DNA of 51,488 nt from JBCCXL01 sp039191605 (GTDB lineage: Bacteria; Acidobacteriota; Thermoanaerobaculia; Multivoradales; JAHZIX01), in assembly GCA_039191605.1 (NCBI GenBank), contig JBCCXL010000028.1, positions 1 through 51,488 on the forward strand. Direction: 5' to 3'. Of the stretch, positions 1-8,267 are shown piece after piece (within the stretch, counting starts at the first letter, position 1; every line of letters starts with the position of its first letter). Position numbers and translations under genes: made by a program. The notes under the pieces were generated by a model. The model saw only the letters and a program-made list of their open reading frames with translations. It ran no database searches and had not been told where the DNA came from.

Positions 1-231
1 ACGGATCCATCATCGGACCCTCCATCAGCCCCGACGGATCCATCATCGGACCCTCCATCAGCCCCGACGGATCCATCATCGGACCCTCCATCAGCCCCGA
101 CGGATCCATCATCGGACCCTCCATCAGCCCCGACGGATCCGTCATCGGACCCTCCATCAGCCCCGACGGATCCGTCATCGGGCCCTCCATCAGCCCCGAC
201 GGATCCATCATCGGGCCCTCCATCAGCCCCG
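1..231 (+). repeat. 33-bp tandem repeat, 7 copies, open to the left
   Basis: Seven contiguous 33-bp units start at 1, 34, 67, 100, 133, 166 and 199. An eighth begins at 232 and diverges after four bases. The period is a multiple of three, as expected for a coding repeat. The array continues beyond the window edge, so the copy number is a minimum. Confidence 0.95.
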
Positions 232-261
232 ACGGGGCCTCCTGAGTCCCAGTCGGCCTAG
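1..261 (+). CDS. 3' end of a gene encoding a Pro/Ser/Asp 11-residue repeat (partial)
   Basis: Reading frame 1 is open from the window edge to a TAG at 259-261. It encodes seven copies of an 11-residue unit, TDPSSDPPSAP, followed by TGPPESQSA. Copies differ mainly by silent changes (cca/ccg), plus one Asp-to-Gly change in the last two. The opposite strand also has an open phase across the repeat, but it meets a stop just outside the repeat and has no start codon, so the plus strand is preferred. A flexible low-complexity tail or linker is the likely nature. The rest of the protein lies left of the window, so its function cannot be given. The coding call rests on the open frame, the 33-bp period and the silent substitutions. 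Confidence 0.55.
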   Translation, partial: TDPSSDPPSAPTDPSSDPPSAPTDPSSDPPSAPTDPSSDPPSAPTDPSSDPPSAPTDPSSGPPSAPTDPSSGPPSAPTGPPESQSA

Positions 262-388
262 CTGGAACGGGCCCCAGCGACGATCTATGCGACCAAGCCT
301 GACGTCAAGTGTGCCCGCGATTGAGAGCCGTACCTCGCCTCGCGACATCGCTAAGACAACTCTTCGGACCGTCCCGAGGCAAAGCTAG

Positions 389-3300
389 ATGGCGACTATC
401 CCTTGTTTATCGTGGTCGCGGCTCGACCCTTCCTTCGCCTTCCTCCTTGCCCTTCGCCATCGGGCAAGTCGGTTTCTTCTCTCTTCTTTTCTTCTAGCCA
501 TGATGTGGCCGCTCCTCGGCAACTCAGCCGCGAGCGCCGAGGACCGGCCCCCTCCTGCTTTTCCGACCGAGCTGAGGCTCCTCTCCACCGACGGCTCTCC
601 GCTCTCGGGAGCCAGCGTCGAGCTTCGGCTGCCGGCCTCTGGACCAGCGGGCCTAGGCCAGCTGATGCCCGCCCTCACCTCGGGTAAGACAGACTCTGAA
701 GGGCAGATTCCCTTTCCCCTTCCCCGCACGCCGGACGCCCTGCTTTGGGTCGATGCTCCCGAGCATGCCCCCTATGCACTGAGGCTCCCGTACGGCACCG
801 ACATCACAGACGCTGGAGACGGCATCGCGGAGCAGGGCATTCTCCGTCTCGCTCCAGGGACTCAGATCAGCGGCCGCCTCGAACCGGTACCGGTCGAGCA
901 GGAAGCGGAGATCTGCGCGCGATGGCAACATCAGATCCCGGGCTGGGGACCCGCCTGGCGGGTGGAGCGCTGCGCTCCCGTCGGCGACGGTGGGCGATAT
1001 CGACTGCCGGGCCTACCTTACGAACCTGGCATCGAGCTGAAGGTCGAAGTGCAGGCTTCTGGCTGGCTCCCCTGGCGCCGCACTCTCTTGAGCGGCAGCC
1101 TCACCGCGAAACAGCAAAACGAGCTACACATCATCCTCGAACCGGGGCGCCTCGCCCTCGGCCGAGTCATCGATGTCGCTGGCCACGGCGTGGCGGGAGT
1201 CCAGCTCGAAAGCGACGACGGCGCCATCGCCCGTAGCGACTCCGACGGCAGTTTCCGCATCGCCCTCCAATCGCTGCCTACGGCCCTCACTCTTCAAGCG
1301 CCGGGGTGGAGCGAGCGGCGAGTGCAGATCTCCCTTCCCCTATCCTCTTCCTCTGCCCCGCTTCAGCTCGGCTCCTTCGTGCTGCGACCAGGGCAACGAG
1401 TGCGCGGAACCCTGCTGAGCTCCGACGGTAGCCCCCTGACCCAGGGCACCCTGGTGGCCCGCCAACGCCAGGGCAGTACCCGGGTCACCACTTTTCACGA
1501 AGTAGAGCCGGACACCGACGGCACTTTCGAGGTCGAGCTCCCCCAGCCAGGGCAATATCGATTCGAGCTGCGTTGCTCCGGCTACCTTGCTCAGCGGCTT
1601 GGGGCGTCGACGTTAGCCTCCGGAGACCGAGTCGACCTCGGAGCCGTGGTGCTCGACCGCGGCGCCTCGGTGAGCGGCCGGGTTGCCGACGCCGTCACTC
1701 TCGAGCCCGTCAGCGGAGCTTTGGTGGAGCTGCTCCCCCGGGGTACGGCCCTCTTCGATCATCTTCCTTCCGGGGAGCTTCCCCGCGGAGTTAGCGATTC
1801 CCGAGGGGATTTCCAGCTCTCCGGCCTCACCGGGGGGCGCTACGAGTTGAGGATTTGGCTCGACGGCCATGCCCCAGAAGTGCGCACGGTGATGCTGTCA
1901 CCAGGGCAGCAGCTGCTCCTCGACTGGATCATCCCCGGGCCTGGAGTTGCCGTCGAAGGCCGCCTGGTGGACGATTTCGGGCAGCCGCGGGGTGGCGCGA
2001 GCATCGCGATCTATGACCCTGGCCACGAAACCCTCATCCCTCTGCTGGAAGGAGGCACGGATCCCGCCGGCCGCTTCGGCCCCCTCTACCTCTCCCCGGG
2101 GCGCTATCGCCTGGAAGCCTCCAGCCAGCGCCTACTGCTAGCTCAGGATCTCGCCGTCGACGCAGACCGCCCGGTGGAGCTCCATCTGGTGGCCTCCGGC
2201 GGCCCGCTGCAGGGCCGCCTGCTGCGCCACGGCCAATCCGTCGGACCCGGAACTCTCACCCTGACGTCGGCCATCGACCCCAGCCGCAGAAGAGGGAAAC
2301 GCATTACCGTGCACCAAGGGCTCCCGGGATTCCAGGCGTCGTGGGGCACCCCCGAGAGTCAGCGCACCGTGGAGGTTGGCGAGCCCGGCACCTTCGCCAT
2401 CGACGACGTGCCCCCCGGCGCCCTATGGCTAGAATGGCAGGGCGAGGACGAGCGCGGAGCCCGTCGTCTGGTGCTGCCGGAGGCCGTCGACGGCGGCCTC
2501 GGCGGAGCAGGGGCCGATGCAGCGATGAGCGAAGGAGCCCTCGCCCCTCAGCTGATCGTCGATCTCTCAGGATCCGCCCTCTCCGGACGAGTGACGGATC
2601 CTGGCGGAGCTCCCCTGGCGGCGGAGCTTCGAGTGCTCACCGAGGACGGGCGCCTCGCCGCTCGCCAGCTCACCACCACCGAGGGTGGCTTTCTTATCGA
2701 GGATCTACCGACGGGACGCGGCCGTCTGAGCGTGCGGGCCGACGGCTACCGGGAAATCGTCCGCGACCTCGACCTCCCCCAGCCGGGACCCGGAGGGCCC
2801 AATCTCGAGGGCCCCAATCTCGAGGGTTCAGCCCCCTGGCTGGAGCTGGTGCTGGAGTCCGCCAGCGGAGCCCCGGACTACCTCGATCTACGGCTGCTCC
2901 GAGACGACGGTAGCCCCATGGCCCATACCCTGGTCACCCTGCTCGACGGCTACGGCCTGCCCATCGCCGCCTTGCCGGCGGACGGGGAGGGCCGGCGCCG
3001 CTTCAGCCCGCGAGCAGCGCAGGAAGTCTTCGTGCTGTGGGATGACCCTTGGGCGGGAGTCGGCTCCCGGGGCCCGCTACTGCTCTCGCCGCTCCTCGAG
3101 ACGCCGGGAGAGGAGATATCTCTTCAAGCCCCCGCCGGGGGCACGCTGGCGCTGCGCTGCGACCCGACCCGATGCGGTGGCGGCGCGGTTCATTGGCTCA
3201 GCTTGATCAACGAAGAGGGATTGGACCTCGCCCCCTACCTCTCCGGCACCTCCTGCGCCCTCGCCCTCGACGACCACGGGCGTCTCACCCTCGGCAGGGT

Positions 3301-3403
3301 CGCTCCCGGCAGCTACGAGCTGGAGCTTTGGACCGCCCGCGGGCGCTTCGCTCGCCCCATCACCGTGACCTCCGGGCAGGAGCTCACCGTCGAGCTGCGC
3401 TGA
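389..3403 (+). CDS. Exported multi-domain protein with carboxypeptidase-regulatory-like repeats
   Basis: The product is 1004 residues. A long N-terminus leads into a hydrophobic signal segment (around residues 28-50, ending near NSAASAED), so export is likely. The rest is a string of beta-sandwich repeats of the carboxypeptidase regulatory-like/transthyretin type. Recurrent signatures are SGRVADAVTLEPVSGALVEL, VEGRLVDDFGQPRGGASI and LSGRVTDPGGAPLAAELRV, often followed by a Pro-G-Y/F-L turn. No catalytic domain is visible, so a cell-surface or adhesive structural role is inferred. A short in-frame duplication (PNLEG twice) lies near 2799-2830. The start at 389 is the first ATG of the frame, but no convincing Shine-Dalgarno precedes it, so the true start could be downstream. 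It is followed after 70 bases by a convergent gene. Confidence 0.8.
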   Translation: MATIPCLSWSRLDPSFAFLLALRHRASRFLLSSFLLAMMWPLLGNSAASAEDRPPPAFPTELRLLSTDGSPLSGASVELRLPASGPAGLGQLMPALTSGKTDSEGQIPFPLPRTPDALLWVDAPEHAPYALRLPYGTDITDAGDGIAEQGILRLAPGTQISGRLEPVPVEQEAEICARWQHQIPGWGPAWRVERCAPVGDGGRYRLPGLPYEPGIELKVEVQASGWLPWRRTLLSGSLTAKQQNELHIILEPGRLALGRVIDVAGHGVAGVQLESDDGAIARSDSDGSFRIALQSLPTALTLQAPGWSERRVQISLPLSSSSAPLQLGSFVLRPGQRVRGTLLSSDGSPLTQGTLVARQRQGSTRVTTFHEVEPDTDGTFEVELPQPGQYRFELRCSGYLAQRLGASTLASGDRVDLGAVVLDRGASVSGRVADAVTLEPVSGALVELLPRGTALFDHLPSGELPRGVSDSRGDFQLSGLTGGRYELRIWLDGHAPEVRTVMLSPGQQLLLDWIIPGPGVAVEGRLVDDFGQPRGGASIAIYDPGHETLIPLLEGGTDPAGRFGPLYLSPGRYRLEASSQRLLLAQDLAVDADRPVELHLVASGGPLQGRLLRHGQSVGPGTLTLTSAIDPSRRRGKRITVHQGLPGFQASWGTPESQRTVEVGEPGTFAIDDVPPGALWLEWQGEDERGARRLVLPEAVDGGLGGAGADAAMSEGALAPQLIVDLSGSALSGRVTDPGGAPLAAELRVLTEDGRLAARQLTTTEGGFLIEDLPTGRGRLSVRADGYREIVRDLDLPQPGPGGPNLEGPNLEGSAPWLELVLESASGAPDYLDLRLLRDDGSPMAHTLVTLLDGYGLPIAALPADGEGRRRFSPRAAQEVFVLWDDPWAGVGSRGPLLLSPLLETPGEEISLQAPAGGTLALRCDPTRCGGGAVHWLSLINEEGLDLAPYLSGTSCALALDDHGRLTLGRVAPGSYELELWTARGRFARPITVTSGQELTVELR

Positions 3404-3473
3404 TGCTCAGGAAGACATCGATCCTTTGCAAGAAACCGGCCCTCAGGAATATCAGCCCTCAGGAAGCCACCGT

Positions 3474-4151
3474 CTAGGAAGATAGTGGAGCGATGCCCTC
3501 CCGGGATTCCGTTAGGCCGAACTCCGCCAGCACCCGCGACCGGCCCCGCACCGCCCGATCGATGCGCCACCACCTCGGCCGGTGATTCTTCAGGTTGCCG
3601 CCGTGGGCTACCTGCAGCAGGAAAGCGTCTTCGATCTCGTGAACATCGGATCGCTGGTCCAGCCGCTTGTGCATCGAAGCGTAAGGGTTGTGGCCGGGGC
3701 GAAAGGCGGCGAGGGGGGAAGGCTCGCGGCGGCGGTAATGATGCAGGCGATGGTGCTGCGCGTCGTAGCGCAAAAATTGGCGGGTGATGATCACCGACGC
3801 CCTCGAAGGGGCGGCGCTCACCCTTTCGAACCAACCTGCCCGCAGGGCGTCATCGGAGTCCATCCGGGTGAGAATCTTGTCCGTCTCCTGCGGCAAACCG
3901 CCGCTCCAATCCTCCTGCTCCACCACCCGCACCCAGGGAAGGTCCGCCACCGCGTCCCGCACCTGCTCCTGGGCCCGAGAGCCGCAGAGCAGCACGGCGC
4001 GCACCCCTAGCCGGGAAACGCTGGGGACGTAGTAGCGGCGAAAGAGAGCCAGCCGCTCCTCCAGCCACTGCGGGCTGCAGTGAATCTCCGCCTTGTCCGG
4101 ATCCTCGTGGGGAACCGCGAAGCGGGTGACGATTAAATGCTCACTCATCAT
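3474..4151 (-). CDS. Putative rhamnosyltransferase-like glycosyltransferase
   Basis: This 225-residue protein begins SEHLIVTRFAVP after two Met codons. It carries WLEERLALFRRYYVPSV and a conserved acidic motif, ILTRMDSDDAL, near residue 110. These are marks of the family annotated as putative rhamnosyl transferase (PF11316). The DSDD motif would bind a metal and nucleotide sugar as DXD motifs do in GT-A enzymes. The length fits the family. It is a single gene facing away from the CHAT gene, with no other surface-sugar genes around, so its acceptor cannot be guessed. The family call is from motif recognition; donor specificity is unknown. Confidence 0.75.
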   Translation of the reverse strand: MMSEHLIVTRFAVPHEDPDKAEIHCSPQWLEERLALFRRYYVPSVSRLGVRAVLLCGSRAQEQVRDAVADLPWVRVVEQEDWSGGLPQETDKILTRMDSDDALRAGWFERVSAAPSRASVIITRQFLRYDAQHHRLHHYRRREPSPLAAFRPGHNPYASMHKRLDQRSDVHEIEDAFLLQVAHGGNLKNHRPRWWRIDRAVRGRSRVLAEFGLTESREGIAPLSS

Positions 4152-4353
4152 CGCGACTTATCTCACGGCCCGCTTCGAAAGGCCAGCGCTGCGCCTCGTG
4201 GAATCCCTCTCTGGAGCCGGAGTAGGCCGGAATTGCTGGCCCCAACGGGCTGTCTTCGGCCAATGGCGGCCCTCGCCCCTGCCTTACAATTCATCGCAGC
4301 GCTCAGCTTCCGATGCCCTCACCCTAGGACGCCCTGACCTTAGATCTCTTCCG

Positions 4354-6906
4354 ATGTCTCTCTCATCCCTTCCTGCCCTCGCCTCTCCTGCCGCCGTCGC
4401 GCCGATCCCCCCTCACCGAGGGCACAGGAGCAGCGGGATTCTAATCTGCGCTCTCTGGCTGGTGCTGCTCACCGGCTCTTGGAGTTGGGGATGCTCTCCT
4501 CCTTCCACCCCAAAGGCCGAGGACTCCAGGATCGAGAGTTCCAGGGCTGATCCATCTAGAACCGGGAACCCGGCGGAGCTCTGCCAGCACCACCTCGAAG
4601 TTTCAGAGCTGCCCCAGGCTCTCTCAGCCTGTGAAGCTGCATACTCCACCACCGGCGCTCCGGCGACGGCCCTCGGTGCGGCCCGGGCGGCCTACGGTCT
4701 AGGCGAGCTCGACGCCGCCATCGGCTGGGCGCAGCGCTTGCGGAGCACGCCCCTCGAGCTCGACGGTGCGGCCCTAGAGGCCAGTGCTGAGCTGGCGCGA
4801 GGAGAGAGCACCGCGGCGGCAGAGGCCTATCGGCGAGCATTGCAAGGCGCTCGCCTCGCCCAGCGGCCCCGGCTCCAGGCCTGGAGTCTCCACGGCCTCG
4901 CCTATCTCGCCTGGGAGTCTTCCGACTATCGCCGCGCCCTGCTGCTAGCGACGCGGGCCCGAGTAGCCGCCCAGGAGGCCGGCGCCCTCGACCTCGAGCG
5001 GCTGTCCAACGAGTTGCTCCACAGCGTGCTGTACGCCGTCGGGGACTTTGAGGCCGCCGAAGGAGCCCTCAGCGATCTCGAGTCAGTAATCCGCCGTGAG
5101 CGCCAAGCCGGGGCAGAGAACCTGGCAGAAGAATCGCGCCTGCTCTACCACCGCGCCAATCTCTACCTCGACGGCGACCGTCCCGCGCTGGCGGAGGTCA
5201 CCCTCCAGCGGGCCCTAGACCAGGCCTCCACCAACGACCCCGGCGGCCAGCTGGAAGCTCGCTTCTACCGCTCCGCGTGGCTCAACCTCACTCGACTGGC
5301 CCTCGATGCCGGAGACGCCGGTCTCGCCCGGGAGCGCTGGCTCGCCGCCCTGCGCTACGCCCCCGAAGAGCAATCTCGCGGCGTTGCGGTGGCCTATTAC
5401 GGCGCCCGGCTGGAGCTGGCGGAAGGCGAGCCGCGGGCCGCGGCGCGGCGGCTGAGGCAGGCCTTGGAGCACGCCCCACCGGCGGATTGGCGATGGGATC
5501 TGGAGCATCAGCTGGGCCGAGCCCTGGAGGCACAGGGCCACCTGAAGGAGGCCGGCGAAGCCTATCGACGGGCGATTGCCGAAGTGGAAGAGCTGCGCCG
5601 CAGCCTGGGCTTCGACAGCTTCCGTCCGAGCCTGCTGGCGCGGCGCCGAGAGCCCTACGAAAGCCTCTTCCTCCTCGAGGCCCGTCGCGGGCGCTGGGCC
5701 CCGGCCCTCGACGCGGCGGAAGGGGCCCGCGCACGCTCCTTTCTCGACGCCTTCATCGCGGCGGGCTCCCCGGCGGGACCCACCGCAGAGACCCGCGCCG
5801 AGAGTGCCGCCGGCGACGACCGCGGCTCCGGCCGGGAGCTCTCCCCGGTACGCCTCGGCTGGGCCGGCAGCCGGCTGGAAGGGCTGGAATCCCTCGCTCA
5901 AGGGCTGGCGTCTTCTCCGGTGAGCGCTCCGCGCCCCGCCGAGGAGCTGCGCCGAGCCCTCGGCCCTCAGCCGCTGCTCTCGTACTTCACTGCCGCGGAC
6001 CAGCTGTGGGTCCTGGTCCAGGGGCACCGCCCTCCGACCCTGCGGCAGCTACGCCTTCCCGTACCCCTAGCCCAGGCCGTCGACGCCCTGACCACCGATC
6101 CTCGAGGAGCTGTCGCTCGCCAGCTGGGCCCCGCCCTGCTGCCGGCGGATCTGCTGCCGGCGCCGGGCTCTACCCTGTTGATCGTGCCCGACGGGCCCCT
6201 CGGCCGCCTGCCCTTTTCCGCCCTGATGCTGGAAGACGGCCGCTATCTCGTAGAGCGCAACGCCCTGGCCTTCGTGCCCAGCCTGAGCGCCGCCGCCGCC
6301 CTGGCGCAGCGCTCCGCCGCCGAGGGTCGAAGGCAGCCGCAGCGGGCGATCCCCGCCCGCGTTCTCGGCGATCCTCGTTCCGACCTTCCCGCCGCGGCCC
6401 GCGAAGCCCAGGCCGTGGCCGAGCATCTCGGCGTCTCCCCCTTCCTCCAGCAGCGGGCCACCGCCGGGGCCCTCCTCGACCTGCCCCAGGGCAGCGTCCT
6501 CCATCTCGCCGCCCATACCGGTCTCGGCGCCGGCGGTCCGTGGATCGCCCTCGCCGATGGTCCTCTCCCGGCCCATCGACTCCTCGACATGGAGTCCCCA
6601 CCGCGGCTCGCCGTCCTGGCGACCTGCGGCGCCGCGGCGGGAGAAGATTTCGGCGGCCGCGGCCGCGGCCTCGAAGGCTCTCTGGGGGCAGCCTTCCTCG
6701 CCGCCCGCACCCCGAGCGTCCTCGCCGCCCTCGCCTCGGTGGAAGATGAGCCCACCCGTCGCCTGGTGCAGGACTTCTACTCCCTCGGCGGTGTCCAGCG
6801 ACCGGCCGCAGCTCTCGCCGAAGCCCAGCGCCGGGCCGCAGGGGCCGGTGAGCCACCTCAGGTCTGGGGCCCCTTCGCCCTCTTCGGCTGGCCCGGCGAG
6901 AGCTAG
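4354..6906 (+). CDS. CHAT-domain (caspase-like) TPR lipoprotein
   Basis: The product is 850 residues from the ATG at 4354. The frame is open back to 4093, but that stretch overlaps the divergent glycosyltransferase, and the hydrophobic export segment begins only after 4354. Residues 25-45 are a hydrophobic segment ending SWSWGC, which may be a non-canonical lipobox. Residues about 60-450 are helical TPR-type repeats. The C-terminal third is a CHAT domain: a PDGPLGRLPFSAL strand, LHLAAHTG with catalytic His at about 721, and LATCGAAAG with catalytic Cys at about 758. CHAT proteins are clan CD peptidases related to separase and caspases that cleave partner proteins. The final LFGW matches the family's usual end. 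It is followed by a small lipoprotein and an ECF/anti-sigma pair, suggesting a regulatory proteolysis module. Confidence 0.9.
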   Translation: MSLSSLPALASPAAVAPIPPHRGHRSSGILICALWLVLLTGSWSWGCSPPSTPKAEDSRIESSRADPSRTGNPAELCQHHLEVSELPQALSACEAAYSTTGAPATALGAARAAYGLGELDAAIGWAQRLRSTPLELDGAALEASAELARGESTAAAEAYRRALQGARLAQRPRLQAWSLHGLAYLAWESSDYRRALLLATRARVAAQEAGALDLERLSNELLHSVLYAVGDFEAAEGALSDLESVIRRERQAGAENLAEESRLLYHRANLYLDGDRPALAEVTLQRALDQASTNDPGGQLEARFYRSAWLNLTRLALDAGDAGLARERWLAALRYAPEEQSRGVAVAYYGARLELAEGEPRAAARRLRQALEHAPPADWRWDLEHQLGRALEAQGHLKEAGEAYRRAIAEVEELRRSLGFDSFRPSLLARRREPYESLFLLEARRGRWAPALDAAEGARARSFLDAFIAAGSPAGPTAETRAESAAGDDRGSGRELSPVRLGWAGSRLEGLESLAQGLASSPVSAPRPAEELRRALGPQPLLSYFTAADQLWVLVQGHRPPTLRQLRLPVPLAQAVDALTTDPRGAVARQLGPALLPADLLPAPGSTLLIVPDGPLGRLPFSALMLEDGRYLVERNALAFVPSLSAAAALAQRSAAEGRRQPQRAIPARVLGDPRSDLPAAAREAQAVAEHLGVSPFLQQRATAGALLDLPQGSVLHLAAHTGLGAGGPWIALADGPLPAHRLLDMESPPRLAVLATCGAAAGEDFGGRGRGLEGSLGAAFLAARTPSVLAALASVEDEPTRRLVQDFYSLGGVQRPAAALAEAQRRAAGAGEPPQVWGPFALFGWPGES

Positions 6907-7008
6907 CCCTAAGACACCATCGCGGCTCCAGCGCGACTCCGGTCCACCGGATCCCCGTCGCCTTGCGTACAATGACGCTACCCCCGTCAAACTTTGGAGG
7001 ACTTCACT

Positions 7009-7479
7009 ATGGGATCCCGACGAGTCATTCCCTGGCTGCTGGGTGCCGCCTTTGCCCTCGGCCTGCTGGTGGGCTGCGCCGCCACCGTGATCACCGCTCC
7101 CCTCACCCAGGTCGTCGCCGACGAGACCACGGCGCGAGATGACGGAGAAGCGCTCACCTGGAAGAGCAACGGAGAGACCCTAGTCCTCCAGGCGACCCAG
7201 CCCAACACCGCCTACTTCGTGGTCGGCACCCTGGCCTCGGAAGAGGCCTGGGAGGAGCTCGGCGGGCGCGCCCTGGCTCACTCCGACGATCGTCTAGAAA
7301 TCGCCGCATCTGAGGTTTCTGAGCTCCTGGTCTATCAGCTCATCCCCAAGGTGCAGGTCAAAGAGGGAGTCTTTCGTCCCTGTGGCGACAATCCCCTCAT
7401 CGACTGCCCGATTCCCCGTCCACCGCCGCCGCCCTGGGGCTTTGGCCGTCTGATCGAAGGATCCTCCGGCTCTCCCTGA
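7009..7479 (+). CDS. Small lipoprotein of unknown function
   Basis: This 156-residue protein starts at the ATG at 7009, preceded by GGAGG with an 8-base gap. The in-frame TTG at 6994 overlaps that ribosome-binding site and is rejected. The N-terminus is MGSRRVIPWLLGAAFALGLL followed by VGC, a good signal peptidase II lipobox with the lipidated Cys near residue 24. The mature part is about 130 residues, with a Pro-rich segment (PIPRPPPPPWGF) near the end and two Cys flanking DNPLID that may form a disulfide. No family is recognised. It lies between the CHAT gene and the ECF sigma gene on the same strand, so it may belong to that module. Confidence 0.8.
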   Translation: MGSRRVIPWLLGAAFALGLLVGCAATVITAPLTQVVADETTARDDGEALTWKSNGETLVLQATQPNTAYFVVGTLASEEAWEELGGRALAHSDDRLEIAASEVSELLVYQLIPKVQVKEGVFRPCGDNPLIDCPIPRPPPPPWGFGRLIEGSSGSP

Positions 7480-7587
7480 GAGGATACGTAAGCTGCGAGA
7501 CGCCAGCTCCGAAGAGGCCTACAGCAAAAGCATGAACTGACAAACTGGCAAACCGGCGGGCTAAAGATTTTTCGCCGATCTCGTTGT

Positions 7588-7631
7588 GATCGTCATCCTC
7601 CTGTCGCCCCATGGTCAGGAGGATGACGATC
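7588..7631 (+). promoter_or_regulatory. Perfect 16-bp hairpin sequestering the sigma-factor ribosome-binding site
   Basis: Bases 7588-7603 are an exact reverse complement of 7616-7631, with a 12-base loop. The right arm contains AGGAGG (7617-7622), the Shine-Dalgarno for the GTG start at 7632, which begins on the base after the stem. The left arm supplies the anti-Shine-Dalgarno CCTCCT. No run of T follows, so it does not look like a terminator. A translational switch (thermometer, attenuator or protein-binding leader) is inferred. Confidence 0.7.
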
Positions 7632-8267
7632 GTGACCACGCTGGCCCCGCCGACCCCATATCCCATGCGCCGTTCCCGTATCGCGCGTCAGCTCGAGGCC
7701 TCCGGCCTCGGCCCGGAAAATCGCTGCCGAAACGCCTTACGCCGAGGCTCTCCGGAGCGGGCGCTGGAGATTCTCATGGAGGCCTACGGCGACGATCTCT
7801 ATCGCTACTGTCGCCACCTGGTGCGGGACCCGGATCTCGCCTCGGACGTGCACCAGACCGCCTTCGTGCAGGCCTATCAGGCCTTCGGCACTTTCCGCGG
7901 CGGCTCCACCTTCAAAACCTGGCTCTTCGGCATCGCCCGCCACCGCGCCCTCGACGCGATCAAAGTTCGGCGCCGCCGGGACCTTCGCTTCGTCGCGGCG
8001 GACGAGAGCACCGCGGAGGTCGAAGACACGGCCCGCGATGCCGAGGACCGACTCCTCGCCGAGAGCCGCAAGCAGGCGCTGGAAGACTGTGTGCAGCACC
8101 TCGCCCCGCGGGTGCGAGACGCCCTGCTGCTGCGCTTTCAGCAGGAGATGAGCTACGTGACCATGGCCCAGGTGGTGAAGGAGCGCGCCGCCACCCTCCA
8201 GGCGCGAGTCGCCCGGGCGCTGCCGATCCTGCGCCGCTGCCTCGAGGACCGGGGGGTCGAAGAATGA
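7632..8267 (+). CDS. ECF-type RNA polymerase sigma factor
   Basis: The product is 211 residues. The GTG at 7632 is chosen because AGGAGG lies nine bases upstream; in-frame ATG codons at 7611 and 7623 sit in the hairpin loop or directly on the Shine-Dalgarno. Sigma region 2 is visible as LYRYCRHLVRDPDLASD through FRGGSTFKTWLFGIARHRA (core-binding and -10 recognition). Region 4 follows as CVQHLAPRVRDALLLRF and a helix-turn-helix ending near the C-terminus. The stop overlaps the ATG of the next gene (ATGA), the usual coupling of a sigma factor with its anti-sigma factor. The assignment to ECF is firm; the subgroup is not determined. Confidence 0.9.
   Translation: MTTLAPPTPYPMRRSRIARQLEASGLGPENRCRNALRRGSPERALEILMEAYGDDLYRYCRHLVRDPDLASDVHQTAFVQAYQAFGTFRGGSTFKTWLFGIARHRALDAIKVRRRRDLRFVAADESTAEVEDTARDAEDRLLAESRKQALEDCVQHLAPRVRDALLLRFQQEMSYVTMAQVVKERAATLQARVARALPILRRCLEDRGVEE

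Noticed and set aside
1..231. CRISPR array from the 33-bp repeat
   Set aside because: There are no unique spacers; the period is coding and the frame ends in a stop.
6994..7008. TTG start for the small lipoprotein
   Set aside because: The TTG overlaps the GGAGG ribosome-binding site that serves the ATG at 7009.
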